From an uncultured Collinsella sp. (GTDB lineage Bacteria; Actinomycetota; Coriobacteriia; Coriobacteriales; Coriobacteriaceae): 5,300 nucleotides of DNA. Positions within the stretch are counted from its first letter, which is position 1; each line of letters begins with the position of its first letter. The stretch spans positions 1-5,300 of the forward strand of contig UQYA01000106.1 in NCBI GenBank assembly GCA_900545165.1. Direction: 5' to 3'. The notes under the pieces were generated by a model. The model ran no database searches. It saw nothing but the letters and a program-made list of their open reading frames with translations, and had not been told where the DNA came from. Below are positions 5,300-5,300 of the stretch, one piece after another. The position numbers and the translations under genes were made by a program.

Positions 5300-5300
5300 A

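Overview
The window looks like a stretch of core chromosome from a high-GC anaerobic actinobacterium. The gut Coriobacteriia, and Collinsella in particular, are my best guess. That rests on G/C-ending codons, the mix of housekeeping genes with an anaerobic electron-bifurcating transhydrogenase, and GGGACAG-cored intergenic hairpins of a kind I associate with that group. It is an inference, since no marker gene is present.

Layout. One gene runs rightward at the left edge: a cytidylate-kinase-like P-loop kinase (62-685). It is bracketed by two similar imperfect palindromes (15-45 and 695-729). A terminator at 748-783 separates it from four leftward genes. Read in their own direction, from right to left, these are prs (PRPP synthetase, 5285-4299), pth (peptidyl-tRNA hydrolase, 4055-3426), then nfnA/sudB (3051-2212) and nfnB/sudA (2221-812), which overlap by 10 bases.

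The gaps hold the least expected structure. Between prs and pth lies a long, almost perfect stem-loop (4171-4275). Between pth and nfnA lies a 374-base gap. It has a 39-base imperfect inverted repeat (3226-3264 against 3385-3423) beginning two bases past the pth stop, a very GC-rich 16-bp terminator-like hairpin inside it, and then a TATAAT promoter and an approximately 100-base leader for the nfn operon.

How the genes work together. prs supplies PRPP for nucleotide, histidine, tryptophan and NAD synthesis, and pth recycles peptidyl-tRNAs. The two are near neighbours in many Gram-positive bacteria. NfnA and NfnB together form a flavin- and iron-sulfur-containing complex that exchanges electrons between NADH, NADPH and ferredoxin in fermentative anaerobes. 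The kinase is a separate unit of unknown substrate. I see no defence system, phage gene, CRISPR array, tRNA or rRNA. The best candidates for something undescribed are the intergenic palindromes.
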